The position numbers and the translations under genes were made by a program. A stretch of DNA of 34,552 nucleotides. Source: Rhodospirillales bacterium. Lineage in GTDB: Bacteria; Pseudomonadota; Gammaproteobacteria; Nevskiales; Nevskiaceae. Where the stretch lies: the NCBI GenBank assembly GCA_903970615.1, contig CAJCJH010000109.1:1-34552 (forward strand). The letters are read 5' to 3'. Below the pieces are notes generated by a model. The model searched no databases. It was not told the origin of the DNA and saw nothing but the letters and a program-made list of their open reading frames with translations. Shown one piece after another: positions 32,988 to 34,552 of the stretch (position 1 is its first letter; the number at the start of each line of letters is the position of its first letter).

Positions 32988-33169
32988 AGTGAAGCAATCC
33001 ACATGCCATACCCAAGGCGTCGAACGCGAAAATGTCGATTGTTCGCAGGTAAGGTCGAGGAGAAAATTCAAACTGTTGCGCAAAAGTCTCGCAGTAGTCC
33101 CGCAATGCTTTTGTGTGAAGGGTCTCGGTGCGGCGAGCCGTTTCCGCGGTAGTTATTTTAATTTATGAA

Positions 33170-33214
33170 TGGTGGCTAGAGGCGGGATCGAACCGCCGAC
33201 CTCAGCATTATGAG
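33170..33214 (-). tRNA. 3' half fragment of tRNA-Met (CAT), probable attachment site
   Basis: The minus strand reads as positions 32-76 of a tRNA: loop CTCATAA with anticodon CAT, stem TGCTG, variable loop AGGTC, T arm GGCGG-TTCGATC-CCGCC, acceptor strand TCTAGCC, A and CCA. It is exactly 45 nt. The next bases (CACCC on the minus strand) cannot pair as an anticodon stem, and no 5' half follows, so the gene is broken in the anticodon loop. This is typical of the duplicated attachment site left when an integrase inserts into a tRNA gene. tRNA-Met is favoured over tRNA-Ile2 by the acceptor sequence. Confidence 0.85.
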
Positions 33215-33355
33215 GGGTGGATTCGGATCGTTTGAAACGTAAGTGAAACAGCCACTTGCGGCGCTTGCCAAAGCTCACTGTGCCCAATTTGTGTCTGTCG
33301 CTGCTATCGAGCTGGTTATTGGCTTCAGTCCGATCCTGGGCACAGCCATTGATTG

Positions 33356-33395
33356 ATGGGAATCCCATATTTTGAAATTACGGAATCCCGTAATT
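33356..33395. promoter_or_regulatory. Two palindromes upstream of the antitoxin gene
   Basis: ATGGGAATCCCAT (33356-33368) is a perfect odd-centred palindrome. AATTACGG (33376-33383) and CCGTAATT (33388-33395) form a perfect 8-bp inverted repeat with spacer AATC. They lie 34-73 bp before the antitoxin start. AbrB/MazE antitoxins commonly bind such sites to repress their own operon. Confidence 0.6.
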
Positions 33396-33428
33396 CCGGC
33401 ATAATAACGTCCAGATTTGGAGGACTTT

Positions 33429-33686
33429 ATGGAACTCGTCAAACTCGGTAAGAAGGGGCAGGTCACAATCCCGATCGGCATCCTGCGTGCGCTCGGGGTT
33501 CGTGAAGACTCCCCCATGCTTGTGGAGGCGACCGGCGACGGAGGCATCATGCTGCGTCCGGCCGCGGTCTATCCGTTCGAGATGTATTCGGATGCCCGCG
33601 TTGTCGAATTTGAGCGCGAAAACGCGGTTCCTGCCGCTCTGCTGGCAAAGGTCGATCGGGCGATTGCGAAAAAGAAACGCGGCTAA
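33429..33686 (+). CDS. AbrB/MazE-family antitoxin
   Basis: An 85-residue protein with an N-terminal swapped-hairpin AbrB DNA-binding domain: MELVKLGKKGQVTIPIGILR, then ALGVREDSPMLVEATGDGGIML. The C-terminal part (about 55-85), charged and ending in AIAKKKRG, would wrap around and block the toxin. The ATG at 33429 has the strong Shine-Dalgarno GGAGGA and begins at the AbrB strand, so an upstream start at 33417 is rejected. The PIN toxin start overlaps its stop by one base. Palindromes upstream fit autorepression. It lies on the element side of the tRNA-Met fragment, as expected for a stabilising toxin-antitoxin module. Confidence 0.9.
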   Translation: MELVKLGKKGQVTIPIGILRALGVREDSPMLVEATGDGGIMLRPAAVYPFEMYSDARVVEFERENAVPAALLAKVDRAIAKKKRG

Positions 33687-34102
33687 TGCGGGTTTTTCTC
33701 GACGCGAATATTTTGTTCAGCGCCGCCTATGTTGATGACAGTAGTGCGAGCCGGTTATTCGGATTGCAGGCAGTCGGAGTTTGCCGGCTACTGACCTCGG
33801 CCTATGCACTCGATGAAGCGCGGCGCAACATTGCGGCCAAACGTCCGAAGCAATCTGCGGCCCTTGAGTCGTTCGTAGGCCATCTCACTCTGACGCCTGA
33901 GCCCTCGCCTGATCTGACGGCGGAAGCGGTACGGTTGGGGCTGCCGGCCAAGGATGCGCCGGTACTGGCCGCTGCCATCGCTGGCAAGGCAGATGCGCTT
34001 ATTACTGGTGATCGTGCGCATTTCGGGCATCTGTACGATCAGACGGTCGCGGGGGTTCGTGTCGTTCGGCTCACCGATGCCTTCGCGCTGCTGGTGGGCT
34101 AG
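33686..34102 (+). CDS. PIN-domain toxin (VapC-type RNase)
   Basis: A 138-residue PIN-domain protein. The acidic metal-binding residues are Asp6 (VFLDANILFSA), Glu44 (ALDEARRN), Asp90 (GLPAKDAPVLAAAI) and Asp109 (ALITGDRAHF), in the order expected for a PIN RNase. VapC-type toxins cleave tRNA or rRNA in cells that lose the antitoxin. The ATG at 33686 shares its A with the antitoxin TAA stop, so translation is coupled. The CRISPR array begins 29 bp after its stop. The pair could stabilise the element that carries the array. Confidence 0.92.
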   Translation: MRVFLDANILFSAAYVDDSSASRLFGLQAVGVCRLLTSAYALDEARRNIAAKRPKQSAALESFVGHLTLTPEPSPDLTAEAVRLGLPAKDAPVLAAAIAGKADALITGDRAHFGHLYDQTVAGVRVVRLTDAFALLVG

Positions 34103-34131
34103 TCACGCGAGAAAGCTTCTCCACCTTGATA

Positions 34132-34552
34132 GTGGTGGATTCCGGGCAGGTCTTGGTCAACTAAACTGAAGCGCCCGGACTTGTCGCCATGCCTGCGGTT
34201 GTGGATTCCGGGCAGGTCTTGGTCAACTAAACTTTCGGGCCTTTATATCTCATCGTATAGATGGTTGTGGATTCCGGGCAGGTCTTGGTCAACTAAACTC
34301 CCCAAAGCTCTCGGTTCATGGTGCTAACCGTTGTGGATTCCGGGCAGGTCTTGGTCAACTAAACTAAAAAAATCGGACGAAAGGTAGTGCTGACAGTTGT
34401 GGATTCCGGGCAGGTCTTGGTCAACTAAACTGAAGCCAGCGCTGATGCCCACCAATTTACAGTTGTGGATTCCGGGCAGGTCTTGGTCAACTAAACTAGT
34501 GCTGCGAAAGACGAACGCGCGAGGAAGGTTGTGGATTCCGGGCAGGTCTTGG
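34132..34552. CRISPR. CRISPR array, 36-bp repeats and 30-bp spacers, open at the right
   Basis: Seven repeats begin at 34132, 34198, 34264, 34330, 34396, 34462 and 34528; the last is cut by the window at 25 bases. The repeat starts GTTGTGGATTCC and ends TCAACTAAACT. Six spacers are all exactly 30 bp: 34168-34197, 34234-34263, 34300-34329, 34366-34395, 34432-34461 and 34498-34527. The first repeat has G for T at position 3; the others are identical where visible. Constant 30-bp spacers with 36-bp repeats are most like type II. A degenerate end repeat usually marks the leader-distal end, which would put the leader at the right. No cas gene is in the window. Confidence 0.97.

Noticed and set aside
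33060-33169. GCAAAAG...CTTTTG inverted arms near 33080-33116
   Set aside because: The arms are short, separated by more than 15 bases, and not flanked by other signals; nothing else supported a gene or element here.
33153-33368. Small minus-strand frame ending in AEVGGSIPPLATIHKLK
   Set aside because: Its C-terminal part is the tRNA-Met fragment read as protein, a well-known artefact at tRNA attachment sites, and the rest has no recognisable domain.
34120-34139. TCCACC/GGTGGA hairpin at the left edge of the CRISPR array
   Set aside because: It depends on the single variant base of the first repeat, has only 6 bp and no T-run; likely chance.

Overview
The window looks like chromosomal DNA from a GC-rich gammaproteobacterium of the Xanthomonadaceae/Rhodanobacteraceae type. 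This rests on gene content (ParC, HtpX, EpmB, a FimX-like protein, CreA, PBP2, a Lys/Ala-tailed HU-like protein) and recalled family resemblance, not on a database search.

Layout, left to right. (1) 1-8.5 kb: the C-terminal tail of a type III restriction/helicase-like nuclease, parC, htpX, a degenerate REC-GGDEF-EAL protein resembling FimX, epmB and a family 4 glycosyltransferase. (2) 8.8-17.8 kb: an AraJ/YdhP-type MFS efflux protein and a loose surface-glycan cluster. The cluster holds an MsbA-like ABC exporter, two paralogous family 2 glycosyltransferases, a CDP-glycerol glycerophosphotransferase-like protein and a heptosyltransferase-type GT9; a COG3687 predicted metal-dependent hydrolase sits among them. 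(3) 18-25.3 kb: creA, mrdA (PBP2), an HU-like gene with a clear terminator, divergent regulators nsrR and a NasT-like ANTAR protein, an exported thioredoxin-like protein, and an overlapping exbB-exbD-tonB operon. (4) 25.4-33.0 kb: seven same-strand genes that look like a complete biuret, and probably triuret, nitrogen-scavenging cluster. In transcription order these are biuH, an HpxZ/AtzH-like (DUF3225) gene, a GntR/FCD regulator, an outer-membrane beta-barrel protein, a second BiuH-like cysteine hydrolase (triuret hydrolase candidate), an NCS2 permease and allophanate hydrolase atzF. (5) 33.2-34.55 kb: a 45-nt 3' half of a tRNA-Met gene marks the edge of what is probably an integrated element, which carries an AbrB/PIN toxin-antitoxin pair and a CRISPR array running off the window.

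How region 4 would work: the porin-like protein and permease bring ureides in. The second hydrolase could take triuret to carboxybiuret, which decays to biuret. BiuH converts biuret to allophanate, and AtzF converts allophanate to ammonia and CO2. The palindrome TTGTATACAA lies just upstream of both biuH and the outer-membrane gene, and a variant, TTGCATGCAA, lies just upstream of the GntR gene. This suggests one small autoregulated regulon. At the outer-membrane gene the palindrome is the exact centre of a 40-bp dyad whose arm overlaps the start codon.

Region 5: the CRISPR array has 36-bp repeats and six spacers of exactly 30 bp, a geometry most like type II. No cas gene is in view. The polarity of the tRNA fragment predicts that the element, the intact tRNA-Met gene and possibly the cas genes lie to the right.
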